Assembly: GCA_964398185.1 (NCBI GenBank)
Contig: CAYNML010000005.1
Location: 1-64,000, forward strand
DNA length: 64,000 nucleotides
Source of the DNA: Fen-1058 sp964398185
GTDB taxonomy: Bacteria > Chloroflexota > Anaerolineae > Fen-1058
Reading direction: 5' to 3'
Within the stretch, counting starts at the first letter, position 1; each line of letters opens with the position of its first letter. The notes beneath the pieces were generated by a model. That model saw only the letters and a list, made by a program, of their open reading frames with translations, did no database searches and was not told where the DNA came from. This document shows positions 40,128 to 50,001 of the stretch, in pieces. The position numbers were made by a program, and so were the translations under genes.

Positions 40128-42383
40128 TTAACGGGGCGAAATCTCAAGCGTAGGGGTGGGGGTGGGCGTCAACGTTGGTGTAGCCGGCGCGATCGCTTGC
40201 ACGATCTGCGTGGCGCTGATCGGCCCGTAATACGGACTGGTGGTGATGATCAGCGTATACACGTTGGTGCCTGCCGGGAACGAACAGTCGTTGAGCTGCC
40301 CGCTGGGTGACAGGTTTGATATCAGCGGCACCCCCGTGCGCTCCAAGGCGATCGGCGAGATGGCATTGCTGGTGGACCACATCAACGTGACACACTGCCC
40401 GACCGTTACCTGCTGCGGCAGAGCTGTAAATGAATTGATGACGGGCGGCGGGGGAGGCGTGGCCGAAGCGGGTGGTACCGGCGTGAACGTGCTGGTCGGC
40501 GGCGCCACCGGCGTCGGCGTAAACGTTGCTGTGGGCGGCGCAGCAGTAGGCGTGACAAACACATTCACCGGCGTCAGGTTGAAGCGCATCACGGCCAGGC
40601 CCGTATACTCCACATACTCGACGCGGAATTCATGATTACCCTGCGTCAACTGCACCTGCGTGGTGAGATCCACCTGCGACGATTCCCGCACTTGATCCAA
40701 CACAACATTGTTGTCAATGAAGACGCGCACGCCGTCATCGACGGTCACGTTGATCTGATACAGGCCGGCCGCCAGATTGAGCACGCGCGTCCAGCGCACC
40801 GAGAAACGATCGGCCGGCAGCAGCGGCGCCGGCGAACCGGATCCCCAGTCGAAATTGATGTTGGGATCGAAGCGCACCAGCGTTGGGATGCCGCTCCAGC
40901 GATCGTTGGCGAAATAGTTGCCGCTCCAATCGATCGAGCTGCCTGTTAGCGGCTGGTAGGTGAACCAGATGTACGCGTTGCCGCTGACGTTGTAGTAATT
41001 GATCTCAAAGGTATGCTGGCCGGAACTCAACGTGTAGTCGGCGGTGAACGTGCCGTTGACGTTGTTGTTCCATTGACCAATAATCAGGTTGCCATCAATC
41101 ATGAGGTTGGCGCCGCCATTGACACGAATCGTGAAGCGGTAGTTGCCCGGCGCAAACTCCACCGACCGCGTCCAGCGCACCGAGAAGTTGCTGTTCGGCA
41201 CGCCCGGGGCCGGCGCCGTGGTGCTCCAGTCAAACGATACGGCCACATCGTTGCGAGTAAAGGTGGGCGAGCCGCTCAAGAACTGATTGTTGAAGTAGTC
41301 GCCCCGCCAATCAGGAAACGATGTTACCCGGTCGAAGCTGAAATTGATGAAGGCCGTCCCGACGCCCTCATAGTATTCAACCCGCACGACGTGCTGACCC
41401 GCCGTGACGTTGATGTCTTTCAGGTAGGTATTGGGCGTGGCGGGCCCCCAGGCATCGATGACGAGCGTGCTGTCCAGCCAGACGCGCACCCCATCATCGG
41501 AGCGCGCCGTGAAGCGGTACATGCCGCCGTCAAACGTGAACGTGCGTGTCCAGCGCGCGGAGAAGTAATCAACCGGAATGTTGGACGCGGGCGAACCATA
41601 CGCCCAGTCGAAATTGACAGAGGAATCGTTGCGCACCATGACGGGCGCACCTTGCAAGTTGGGATTGTTGAAGTACTCGCCGCGCCACTCGTTAGGGTTG
41701 GGGGTTTGCGTCAAGGTTGGCATGGTCACCGGCGGGCTGGTCGGCGTGGGCAGCACACTGGTGGGCACCGGCGTCCATGTGGCAAGTTCGATCGGCGGCA
41801 CAGCAGTCGCCGGCACGATGCTGGACGGCACAACGCGCAGCGGGACGGTCAGATAGCCGCCGGTGGCCGTCGATTGCACGATCACACTGGCCGCCGCCAG
41901 CGAGCTCCAGCGGGGATCGGTGGGATACGTGAATGACCACGTGAAGCGGCCGGCTACATCGGTGCGCGTGGTGCCAATCTGCAAAATCGGCTCGCTAGGC
42001 TTGGCCGGATCGCGCAGGAAAAACACGAGCGCGTCCGCGGGGCGGAAGTTGACGCCCTGCAGGGTCACCAGCATACCGCCGGACACCACGTCGGGATTGG
42101 CGACGACGATCGGCTGTTGCGGGATGGGCGTGGGCGTGGGCTGCGCAGCGCCGCCGCCACCGCCCGAAAGGAGCAGCACCAACAGCAAGATAATGGCAAT
42201 GCACAAGCCCATCGCCAGAATCCCCATGCCGGCCCACACAGCCACTGGCACGCGCGGCCCGGCCGCCTGCGGCTGACCGTAAGCGCCGGTGGTGTACTGC
42301 CCGGTCACCTGCGGCGGCGGTTCGGGCGGCGTGGCCGGCAGCGGCGCGGGTTGAGTATCAAACGGATCGTTTTCAAGCGACAT
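40128..42383 (-). CDS. Membrane-anchored protein with three PA14 domains
   Basis: 751 residues. A Pro-rich cytosolic start (1-48) is followed by one membrane helix (about 49-72) and an IPT/Ig-like domain (about 90-185). Three PA14 repeats come next (near 235-355, 360-480, 485-605), each with WRGEYFNN/WSGNYFAN, FDW and SARWTR/SVRWTR plus DDGVRVWLD or equivalent. A Thr/Pro linker and a C-terminal Ig-like domain (VINSFTALPQQVTVGQCVTL) finish the chain. PA14 folds bind carbohydrates, so a surface adhesin or glycan-binding role is likely. AAAGGA precedes ATG 42383. Confidence 0.82.
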   Translation of the reverse strand: MSLENDPFDTQPAPLPATPPEPPPQVTGQYTTGAYGQPQAAGPRVPVAVWAGMGILAMGLCIAIILLLVLLLSGGGGGAAQPTPTPIPQQPIVVANPDVVSGGMLVTLQGVNFRPADALVFFLRDPAKPSEPILQIGTTRTDVAGRFTWSFTYPTDPRWSSLAAASVIVQSTATGGYLTVPLRVVPSSIVPATAVPPIELATWTPVPTSVLPTPTSPPVTMPTLTQTPNPNEWRGEYFNNPNLQGAPVMVRNDSSVNFDWAYGSPASNIPVDYFSARWTRTFTFDGGMYRFTARSDDGVRVWLDSTLVIDAWGPATPNTYLKDINVTAGQHVVRVEYYEGVGTAFINFSFDRVTSFPDWRGDYFNNQFLSGSPTFTRNDVAVSFDWSTTAPAPGVPNSNFSVRWTRSVEFAPGNYRFTIRVNGGANLMIDGNLIIGQWNNNVNGTFTADYTLSSGQHTFEINYYNVSGNAYIWFTYQPLTGSSIDWSGNYFANDRWSGIPTLVRFDPNINFDWGSGSPAPLLPADRFSVRWTRVLNLAAGLYQINVTVDDGVRVFIDNNVVLDQVRESSQVDLTTQVQLTQGNHEFRVEYVEYTGLAVMRFNLTPVNVFVTPTAAPPTATFTPTPVAPPTSTFTPVPPASATPPPPPVINSFTALPQQVTVGQCVTLMWSTSNAISPIALERTGVPLISNLSPSGQLNDCSFPAGTNVYTLIITTSPYYGPISATQIVQAIAPATPTLTPTPTPTLEISPR

Positions 42384-42402
42384 GAGAAAGTCCTTTGCCT
42401 GA

Positions 42403-43395
42403 TTACACCGTGTTAAGCACGTTGTACACTTGCAGCGGATCAGCCAGACCTTTCACCTGGATTGGCTCCAGCCGCGTCACCTCGACGTGGGCCTTCACCA
42501 ACTCATAGGTCTGCGCAGAGATCAAGATTTGGCCCGGGGCTGCCATTTGTTCCAGGCGGGCGGCCACATTCACGGTGTGCCCCAGCGCGGTATATTCCCG
42601 TTTGCGCGCCGAGCCGAACATCCCCACTACCACTTCACCGCTGTGGATGCCGATCGCGATCGGGAGCTGCCGATCTGCCTCATGCTGGGCATTGATCTCC
42701 CGCATCCGATCGCGCATCGCCACCGCCGAGCGAACCGCATGCACCGCATCGTCGACGCCGGTGATGGGCGCGCCATATATCGCCATGATGCCGTCGCCGA
42801 TGTGCTTGTCCAGTGTGCCGTTATTCTGGAAGATGATCTCGCCCAGCGGGCTGAAGTAGTTATCACTCAGGAAGAGCGCCCACTCCTGCGGATCGTGCTT
42901 CTCGGTCAGCCGGGTGAAACCGCGAATGTCGACAAACACCAGCGTCGCCAGCTGCTTGCGCGGCGTCAAGTAGGACGGATCGACTTGCAGCTGCTGCAGG
43001 ACCTGCGGGGAGACAAACTGCTTCAGGCGCTTGCGCACAAAGTACTCGCGCACTTTGGCGCGCAGTTCCACATTGTCAAACGGCTTGGTCAGAAACCCGT
43101 CGATACCTTCGTTGGTCGCAGCGATGGCGCCCTCCAACGTGGCATAGCCGGTCAGCATGATGCGCGTAATGTCGGGGTTGATACTGCCGATGGCGGCCAG
43201 CGTCTGCAAGCCGTCCAGGCCCGGCATCTTGAAGTCGCTGATGCAAATGGCGATCTCCGCCGGGTGGTCTTTCACAATGGTGATGGCTTCATGGCCGTTG
43301 GGCGCCGCAAAGACTTCGTAGTTTTCCTTGCCCAGGGCTTTCTGTACAGCGCGCCGTACGCCCTCTTCGTCGTCAACGATCAGCAATCCATTCAT
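42403..43395 (-). CDS. Response regulator with class III adenylate/guanylate cyclase output
   Basis: 330 residues. The receiver (1-120) has LIVDDEEGVR, SDFKMPGLDG with the phospho-acceptor Asp, and the Lys in FLTKPFDN. The cyclase domain (about 150-325) has metal-binding Asp residues in FVDIRGFTRL and GDGIMAIYGAP, and GHTVNVAARLE. A Thr sits at the base-selecting position before ALGHTVN (class IIIb type), favouring cAMP production. The ATG at 43395 follows GGGGAGAA; the longer frame from 43413 is less likely. It lies 52 bp after the histidine kinase gene and probably receives its phosphate. Confidence 0.92.
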   Translation of the reverse strand: MNGLLIVDDEEGVRRAVQKALGKENYEVFAAPNGHEAITIVKDHPAEIAICISDFKMPGLDGLQTLAAIGSINPDITRIMLTGYATLEGAIAATNEGIDGFLTKPFDNVELRAKVREYFVRKRLKQFVSPQVLQQLQVDPSYLTPRKQLATLVFVDIRGFTRLTEKHDPQEWALFLSDNYFSPLGEIIFQNNGTLDKHIGDGIMAIYGAPITGVDDAVHAVRSAVAMRDRMREINAQHEADRQLPIAIGIHSGEVVVGMFGSARKREYTALGHTVNVAARLEQMAAPGQILISAQTYELVKAHVEVTRLEPIQVKGLADPLQVYNVLNTV

Positions 43396-43447
43396 GACAT
43401 TCTCCCCATGCATTATACGCTATACCATGCGGCCAAGAGAAATCGCC

Positions 43448-45796
43448 CTACCCCGTCTCAGAAATGTACGGCAGTTCCACGCGGAACTGCGTGCCCCGGC
43501 CCGGCGCCGTTTCGACAATGACTTCGCCGCCGTGCTTCTTGGCGATCTCGTACGAAATGTACAGGCCCAAACCGGTGCCCACCCCCACGCCCTTGGTGGT
43601 GTAGAAGGGATGGAAAATGCTGGGCAGCACGTGCGCGGGAATGCCGGGGCCGTTGTCTTTGACGTAGAACCAGACCACGCCGCGCGTTGGATCGGCGGCG
43701 GTGCCCACTTCAATCCGGCCCGGCTGTTGCTCAAAGGCATCGACCGCATTCTGGATCATGTTCAAAGCCACCTGCCCCAGATTGGCGAAGTTGCCGCGCA
43801 CGCGAGGCAGATCTTCCTCATACGACTCCACCACTTCGATGGGCAGCAGCTTGATGCGATTGTGCAGGATGCGCAGGGCGTCCTGGCAGACCACGGTCAG
43901 GCTTACTTCTTCCGTGTACGACTGCGACTGGCGCGACAGATCCAGCAGCGAACTGACAATGCTCTTGGCGCGCCGCAGCTCTTTCAAGCTGAAGGCTAAA
44001 TCGTCGGCTACTTCCGACACCTCAACGGCCGTCAGAGCTTGCACAGAATCGGCGTCAATCGGGGGGAGATCTGCGCCGGACTCCGTGATGGGCCGGTATG
44101 GCAAGCCCATCGTCTCCAACGCCGATTGAATCAAGCTGCTGACGCTGGCCAATGGATTGTTCAACTCGTGCGCTACGCCGGCGACCAGCTGACCAACCGC
44201 CGCCAGACTCTCCGACTGGATCAACGCTTGCTGCGTGCGTTCGCGCTCGGCCAGCGCAGCTTGCAACTTCTGATAGGATAGGGCGTTGTCGATGGCGATG
44301 GAGGCCTGATTCGCGAGCAGGTTCAACACACGCAGTTCGTCCTCGCCGAAGCGGTGGACCACCAGGTACGACACCGTAAACACACCCAGCACATCCCCGG
44401 CGCGCTTCAACGGAAAACCGGCGATGGACTTGATGCCCCACTGCGCCGCTTCTGGCGCCGCATACAGATCGTGCGCCAGCGCGTTGTCGATCACGATCGG
44501 GCGGCCGCTGCGCCGCACCCGATCGATCAGCCCGGCGTGCGGGGCCTGCGAGGCCGCCGGCTTGCGCAAGCCCGATCGCCACAACGCCACCGACTTGCTA
44601 AACGCATCGGCGCCAGGGTCATACAGATAGATGTGCGTATCTTCGGCCGCCGTCAGGCTCATCACGTTCGCGCAAATGGCGTCCAGCACGCGGTCAAGCT
44701 CCAGCGTGGACGTCATCTGCATGCTCACATCGCGCAGCGCCGACAGCTCGGCCAGCCGGCGGCGGCTCTGCTCAATCAGGCGCGCGTTGCTCATCGCCAT
44801 GGAAACCTGGTTGGCAAACAGCTCGGCCAGCCAGCGATCTTCCACATTGAACAGGCGCACAAAGGCGTTGGCGCAAATTTCCAGCACGCCCAGCACGCCG
44901 CTCTCCCAGCGCAGAGGCACAGCCAGAATGGCCGAGAAACGCAGGTCTTCACTGAACGGCGCAGTCCGGCCGGCCCAATGCTGATAGTCATTGACGATCA
45001 CCGGTTGACTCGATTGATACACCCGCCCCACGACACCCTCGCCGATCTTGACGGCGACGCCGCGATACTCATCGACAAAGCCATGGGTGATGGCCAGGCG
45101 CAGCGAGGTGTGATCGGGATCAACCAGATAGATGCCGCCGGCCTCGGCCCGCAGCAGATCGACCGCGCGGCGCACGAGGGTGTACAACAACCGATCGGGT
45201 TCCGGCGAATGCCCCAGCACATCCAGCGAAGCTTCGTACAGGGCCATCATCGCATGCAGGCGGTTCTGCGCCTGATCGAGCAGCCGCACCTTGTCGATGG
45301 CCTCGGCAGCCTGGCTGGCAAAGGCAAAGACGATGATACCGTCACGCTCGTCGTAGGCATGGGGGTGCCGGCTGTGCGCGGCCAGCACGCCGATCGATTC
45401 ACCCTTCACGACCAGCGGCGCGCCGATCCACGATCGGATCTCCTGGGTCGGAGACGTGGGCACCCACAGGTCGTTGGTGCGCGTGTCGGCAATCACGATG
45501 GGTTTTTGCGACGTCATCAACAACCGGTTGAGCGGAAACCGTCCCAGCGGCGCGGGATCCAGCGCACCCTGCAGCATGCCCAGCTCACCACTTTCGCGCA
45601 CGGTGATGAGCAGCGTCGCCTCGTCGTCCATCTCGGCGCTGGCATCCTTTTGCATGTCCAGCACCGAGGGCAGCAGCAAGATGCGGACTTGATCGTAGCG
45701 GACCACCTGGCCCAGGTCGCGCAGAATGGTGTCGAGCACGTCGGCCAGCTCGGATCGGGGATCAATCACGGGGGTGGCGGGATGTGTTGCAGTCAT
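43448..45796 (-). CDS. Sensor histidine kinase with three GAF domains
   Basis: About 782 residues, no membrane helix. Three GAF domains lie at roughly 15-175, 190-355 and 360-525 (for example IGAPLVVKGESIGVLAAHSR, AILAVPLRWESGVLGVLEIC). HisKA follows with the phospho-His in VAGVAHELNNPLAS, containing an inserted acidic loop (GADLPPIDADSV), and then HATPase_c with NAVDAFEQ, DNGPGIP and GVGTGLGLYI. It is a cytosolic sensor for small ligands. The start is ATG 45796; a GTG at 45808 is possible. The cyclase regulator gene follows it. Confidence 0.92.
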   Translation of the reverse strand: MTATHPATPVIDPRSELADVLDTILRDLGQVVRYDQVRILLLPSVLDMQKDASAEMDDEATLLITVRESGELGMLQGALDPAPLGRFPLNRLLMTSQKPIVIADTRTNDLWVPTSPTQEIRSWIGAPLVVKGESIGVLAAHSRHPHAYDERDGIIVFAFASQAAEAIDKVRLLDQAQNRLHAMMALYEASLDVLGHSPEPDRLLYTLVRRAVDLLRAEAGGIYLVDPDHTSLRLAITHGFVDEYRGVAVKIGEGVVGRVYQSSQPVIVNDYQHWAGRTAPFSEDLRFSAILAVPLRWESGVLGVLEICANAFVRLFNVEDRWLAELFANQVSMAMSNARLIEQSRRRLAELSALRDVSMQMTSTLELDRVLDAICANVMSLTAAEDTHIYLYDPGADAFSKSVALWRSGLRKPAASQAPHAGLIDRVRRSGRPIVIDNALAHDLYAAPEAAQWGIKSIAGFPLKRAGDVLGVFTVSYLVVHRFGEDELRVLNLLANQASIAIDNALSYQKLQAALAERERTQQALIQSESLAAVGQLVAGVAHELNNPLASVSSLIQSALETMGLPYRPITESGADLPPIDADSVQALTAVEVSEVADDLAFSLKELRRAKSIVSSLLDLSRQSQSYTEEVSLTVVCQDALRILHNRIKLLPIEVVESYEEDLPRVRGNFANLGQVALNMIQNAVDAFEQQPGRIEVGTAADPTRGVVWFYVKDNGPGIPAHVLPSIFHPFYTTKGVGVGTGLGLYISYEIAKKHGGEVIVETAPGRGTQFRVELPYISETG

Positions 45797-45827
45797 GGCC
45801 TCAGGCACCGGCAGATTGGATGGAGGT

Positions 45828-45855
45828 ATTCTATCATGCCGTCAACGCAAGTCAA
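45828..45855 (-). promoter_or_regulatory. Leftward promoter of the GAF kinase operon
   Basis: TTGACT (complement of 45850-45855), a 16-bp spacer and TAGAAT (complement of 45828-45833) precede the kinase start by about 31 bp. Confidence 0.6.
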
Positions 45856-45873
45856 TTTCCGGCGCAGCGGGCT

Positions 45874-45903
45874 TTGCGCGGTGCTGTTTGGTGATGATAT
45901 AAT
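45874..45903 (+). promoter_or_regulatory. Rightward promoter of the hybrid kinase operon
   Basis: A perfect TATAAT (45898-45903) with a weak -35 (TTGCGC at 45874-45879, 18-bp spacer) lies 20 bp before the ATG at 45924. It is back-to-back with the leftward promoter. Confidence 0.5.
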
Positions 45904-45923
45904 CAAGCGCAGTAGAGGCCCGC

Positions 45924-48900
45924 ATGTCGATTGCCACCATCCTGGTTGTTGAAGACGATCCGCTCCAGATTGATATGCTGGAGATGATCCTGACGCGCCA
46001 TGACATGGCCTTGTTGCGCGCGGGCACCGGCGAAATCGCGCTGGAGCTGTATCGCCAGCACCCCGAGATCGATCTCATCCTACTGGACGTCATGCTGCCC
46101 GGCCAGCTCGACGGCCTGGCCGTGTGCCGTCAGGTGCGGTCCACCCCCGGCCGCTTCTACGTCCCCATCATCATGGTCACCGCGCTGGGCAAAACCGAGC
46201 AATTGGTGCAGGGACTGGACGCAGGCGCAGACGACTACATCACCAAGCCGTTCAGTTCGCGCGAGTTGATGGCGCGTCTGCAGGCCGGGCTGCGCATTCG
46301 CCGCACCCAGCGCGACCTCACGGAAACCCAGAACCGCTATCAGCTGCTGGTCGAGACGGCGCGCGATTTGATCTTTGCGCTGGATGCGCGTTATGACTTG
46401 ACCTACATCAGCCCCATGAGCGAAGCGCTGACCGGCTATCCGCCCGAGACGCTGCTGGCAGATTATCCCCCGTTCACTGGCCTGGTTCATCCCGAAGATG
46501 CGCAGCGTCTGAGTGAATGGCACACCGGTCTGCCCCAGCACCCAGAAGGCAGCGATCTGGAACTGCGGATCAAGCGCGCCGACGGTGAAGTGCGCTGGGG
46601 CGCTTTGTCGTGGACGACGGTTTACAGTCGGGAAGGCCGTCCCGCCGGAGTGCAGGGGACCCTGCGCGACATCACCCAGCGCAAAGCGGTGGAAGCCGCC
46701 ACCTGGCGGCGCTCGCAAGAGCTGGCCGCGCTGAATCTCATTGCGGCGAGCTTGAATCAGTCTCTACACTTGAACACCACGCTGCCCGATGCCTTGCACG
46801 CCCTGCTGGAAGTGGTCGAGGCCGAATATGGCGCCATCTACGCCATCCAGGATCGGCACACCAACCTGCGCGCGGCCCAGGGCCTGTCGGAAGCTGACGC
46901 CCGGCGCCTGATCGGCGCCGATGCGCCAACGCGCTGGTACAGCAGTGATCTGGAGATCGTGCGCGAAGCCGTTGACGAGCCTGCTGGAAAGATCGACAGG
47001 CTGCTAAAGGCGCTGGGGGTCCAGGTCGTGATCACCGTGCCGCTGCGCGAACGCGGCGAGCTGATCGGCCTGTTGAGCCTGGCCAGTCGGACGATCGACA
47101 AGTTTGAGGCGACGGCGACCACCCTCATCAGCACCGTGGCGGAACAGATCAGCGCGGCCCTGGTCAACGCGCGCCTGTACGAAGAAGCTCAGCAGCGCGC
47201 CGAGATACTCTCGATCTTGTACGACATCGGCCATATGCTCACCTCTACCCTGGACCTCACCAAAGTGCTGCGGGTGATCATGGAAGCGGCTGTCAGCATG
47301 CTGCAAGTGGAAGCCGGCTCGGTGTTGCTGCTGGACGAGGCTACGCAAGAGCTGGAATTTGTCGCAGCCGTGGGCGGAGGAGCCGATCAGGTCATGGGGC
47401 TGCGTCTGCCAGCCGGGGCAGGCATCGCCGGACAAGCGCTGAATGAAGGCCGCTCGCTGCTGGTGGATGACACGCAGGACAGCACGGCCTTTTACAAAGC
47501 GATCGATCGCGTGACGGGACTCGCAACCCAGCGGCTCATTGCCACGCCCCTGCGCGTCAAAGAGCGGTACATCGGCGTGATGGAGGTCATCAACAAACGA
47601 CGCGGCCCATTCAGCGCCGACGATCTCCGCGTACTGGACATGCTGGCGCCTACCGCCGCGGCGGCCATTGACAATGCGCGCTTGTACGCCCGGGAAACAC
47701 AACTCACCGAAGAAGTCCGCCGCCACAACCGCGAATTGAGCGCCCTGCACGCCATCTCGGCCGCGCTCAGCCAGTCGCTGAAAATTCAAGACGTGCTCGA
47801 GGTGGCGCTAATGGTGCTGCAACCGCAGTTTGAATACGACGGGGGCTGCATCTGTGTCACGGGTGATGAGACCATGCCCGCCGCGCACACTCAGCATGCA
47901 CCGGTTGACGGCTTTGGCCTCGCCGATGAGAATTCAGCTGCGCGGGAGTTTATCAATGAAGCAATCGTCGCGCGCGCAGTACAGGTCGTGCCAGACTCCC
48001 GGCAGCTTGAGCCGGAACGCGCAGCGGCCTGGGCTGCTCTGCAAATTGGCGCGCTGGCGGCAGTCCCGTTATGGGGGCATGATGTGGTTCAGGGCGGGCT
48101 GGCGATGGGCTGGCGCACTCCCCGCCTGTTTGATCGCGCCACTATCCAGCTGCTGGCGGCAATTGGACAACAGATTGGAGTGGCGTTGGAACGGGCTGCG
48201 TTGTATGAAGTCGCCCAGCGCCGCGCCGTGGAGATTGAGCGCTCCTATGCCCAGTTGGTGCAGTCGGAAAAGTTGGCAGCCACCGGGCGGCTCGCCATGT
48301 CACTGGCGCACGAAATCAACAATCCGCTGCAGGCCATTCAAAACTGCCTGCACCTGGTGCTGGAATTCCCGCTGCCGGAAGATCGCAGGCTCGATTATTT
48401 GCGCATGGCGCGCGAAGAAGTGGAACGCCTCAGTATCCTGGTGCAAAGCATGCTCGACTTCTACCGGCCGGCGCGCGGCGGACCGCTGGTGGCGAACGTG
48501 CGCGCCGTGCTCGATCGGGTTCTGGCGTTGGCCGATCAGAAGCTGCGCACCAGCCAGATCGAAACCATGATCAGCTGCCCCGCCGAACCGTTGCTGGTGC
48601 AAGCGCCGCCCGATCAACTGGGGCAGGTCTTCCTCAATTTGATCATGAACGCTGCCGAAGCCATGGAACAGGGCGGCACACTGCACATTGAAGCCACGGT
48701 TGACGAGCCGCTGGTGGAGATCCGTTTTCACGATACGGGCGCGGGCATCCCCCCAGAGATTCTGGCGCACATTTTCGAGCCGTTTTACACGACCAAGGAC
48801 GAAGGCACGGGCCTGGGCCTGGCCATCAGCTACACCATTATCGAGCGGCAGGGTGGCGCGCTGTCGGTTGCCAGTGAAGTGGGACGCGGCACACGCTTCA

Positions 48901-48974
48901 CCGTGCGCCTGCCGCGGGCTGAGCCGCCAGCAGAGCCGACCGCAACGGACCATCCTCAAGCCGCAGGGAGCTAG
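45924..48974 (+). CDS. Hybrid histidine kinase: receiver-PAS-GAF3-HisKA-HATPase
   Basis: 1016 residues. An N-terminal receiver (1-125) has VVEDDPLQ, LLDVMLPG and ITKPFSS. A PAS domain (about 138-258) with a PAC tail (GTLRDITQRK) is followed by three GAF domains (about 265-425, 428-600, 605-755). HisKA has MSLAHEINNPLQAI with the phospho-His, and HATPase_c has NAAEAMEQG, DTGAGIPPE, FEPFYTTK and GTGLGLAIS. The receiver in front may be fed by another kinase and gate the enzyme. It is cytosolic and starts the rightward operon. Confidence 0.93.
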   Translation: MSIATILVVEDDPLQIDMLEMILTRHDMALLRAGTGEIALELYRQHPEIDLILLDVMLPGQLDGLAVCRQVRSTPGRFYVPIIMVTALGKTEQLVQGLDAGADDYITKPFSSRELMARLQAGLRIRRTQRDLTETQNRYQLLVETARDLIFALDARYDLTYISPMSEALTGYPPETLLADYPPFTGLVHPEDAQRLSEWHTGLPQHPEGSDLELRIKRADGEVRWGALSWTTVYSREGRPAGVQGTLRDITQRKAVEAATWRRSQELAALNLIAASLNQSLHLNTTLPDALHALLEVVEAEYGAIYAIQDRHTNLRAAQGLSEADARRLIGADAPTRWYSSDLEIVREAVDEPAGKIDRLLKALGVQVVITVPLRERGELIGLLSLASRTIDKFEATATTLISTVAEQISAALVNARLYEEAQQRAEILSILYDIGHMLTSTLDLTKVLRVIMEAAVSMLQVEAGSVLLLDEATQELEFVAAVGGGADQVMGLRLPAGAGIAGQALNEGRSLLVDDTQDSTAFYKAIDRVTGLATQRLIATPLRVKERYIGVMEVINKRRGPFSADDLRVLDMLAPTAAAAIDNARLYARETQLTEEVRRHNRELSALHAISAALSQSLKIQDVLEVALMVLQPQFEYDGGCICVTGDETMPAAHTQHAPVDGFGLADENSAAREFINEAIVARAVQVVPDSRQLEPERAAAWAALQIGALAAVPLWGHDVVQGGLAMGWRTPRLFDRATIQLLAAIGQQIGVALERAALYEVAQRRAVEIERSYAQLVQSEKLAATGRLAMSLAHEINNPLQAIQNCLHLVLEFPLPEDRRLDYLRMAREEVERLSILVQSMLDFYRPARGGPLVANVRAVLDRVLALADQKLRTSQIETMISCPAEPLLVQAPPDQLGQVFLNLIMNAAEAMEQGGTLHIEATVDEPLVEIRFHDTGAGIPPEILAHIFEPFYTTKDEGTGLGLAISYTIIERQGGALSVASEVGRGTRFTVRLPRAEPPAEPTATDHPQAAGS

Positions 48975-48976
48975 CC

Positions 48977-49786
48977 ATGTTGCAAGGCGCGCGCATACTC
49001 ATTGTTGACGACGAACGCACCACGCGGTTATCGCTGTCTGAGATTTTTACCCTGCGCGGGGCCATGACGTCCACTGCGGCCGACGGCGCGGAAGCGCTTG
49101 CCCAGATCAAGCAGACCGCGTTTGACTTGATCATTTTGGACGTCAAGATGCCGGGCGTCAGCGGCTTGCAGGTGCTGGACTATGTGCAGGAGCATGCGCC
49201 GGGCACGGTGTGCATCCTGCTCACCGCCCACGCCACGGTCGATTCAGCCATTCGCGCGCTGCGGCAAGGCGCCTTTGACTATGTATTGAAGCCCGCTCAA
49301 CCCAAGGCCATCATCGAGGTGGTGGAACGAGGGTTGGCCAAACGCCAGGAGTTTGTGCGCCGCAAGAACCTGGTTGATCTAATGGAGCAGACCGTCGAGG
49401 CTTTCAAAGCTGGCGCCCCGGTACCGCAGACCCCGCCCCCCATGGCGTCCGCCCCGGCCAACGTGTCGCAACTGAGCACAGGCAACCTCACAGCCGACCT
49501 GCATCGCCGTGAAGCGAAGCTGGACGATCGGTTGTTGGACCTCACGCCGACGGAATTCGATACCCTGGTGTACTTCATTCGCAATGCGGAGCGCGTGGTG
49601 AGCTGCCGTGACTTGGTCAAGGCCGTGCACGGCTACGATACGACCGAAAACGCCGCGCGCCCGATTATGCGGGTCCATATCCATCGCCTGCGCCAGAAAA
49701 TTGAAGTGAACGCCGCCAACCCCGAACGGCTCCTCACCATCCGATCGGCTGGCTATATGCTCACCAGCCGCCCCCGTCCCCAGTAA
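48977..49786 (+). CDS. OmpR/NtrX-like response regulator with winged-helix output
   Basis: 269 residues: a receiver (1-125: ILIVDDERTTR, LIILDVKMPGVSG, FDYVLKPAQP), a Pro-rich linker (about 135-170) and a Trans_reg_C winged helix (about 175-265: LDLTPTEFDTLVYFIRNAER, RVHIHRLRQKIE, IRSAGYML). It starts 2 bp after the hybrid kinase stop, so it is the likely DNA-binding partner of that kinase. Confidence 0.92.
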   Translation: MLQGARILIVDDERTTRLSLSEIFTLRGAMTSTAADGAEALAQIKQTAFDLIILDVKMPGVSGLQVLDYVQEHAPGTVCILLTAHATVDSAIRALRQGAFDYVLKPAQPKAIIEVVERGLAKRQEFVRRKNLVDLMEQTVEAFKAGAPVPQTPPPMASAPANVSQLSTGNLTADLHRREAKLDDRLLDLTPTEFDTLVYFIRNAERVVSCRDLVKAVHGYDTTENAARPIMRVHIHRLRQKIEVNAANPERLLTIRSAGYMLTSRPRPQ

Positions 49787-50001
49787 AGTCGCTGATTCAG
49801 CCTGGTCAGAGTCGCCGCCCTCACGTCGGGCCTCCATAATCTGGAAGCCTATTTTGGTATGGTGGGCAATCGATTTGCAATTGATTTGCAATGTAACAGA
49901 AAGTTTGCGGCACAGCCTTTGTGGTACTCTAGCAGTACTGTTGGTGGGTTAGCCGCTGTCGCACGCCATAAACCAGGCGGCTGTATTCAGGAGAAACGCC
50001 C

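Noticed and set aside
44354..45952. 532-codon open frame on the plus strand
   Set aside because: It lies opposite the GAF histidine kinase and shows the His/Gln/Arg-rich shadow composition with no domain.
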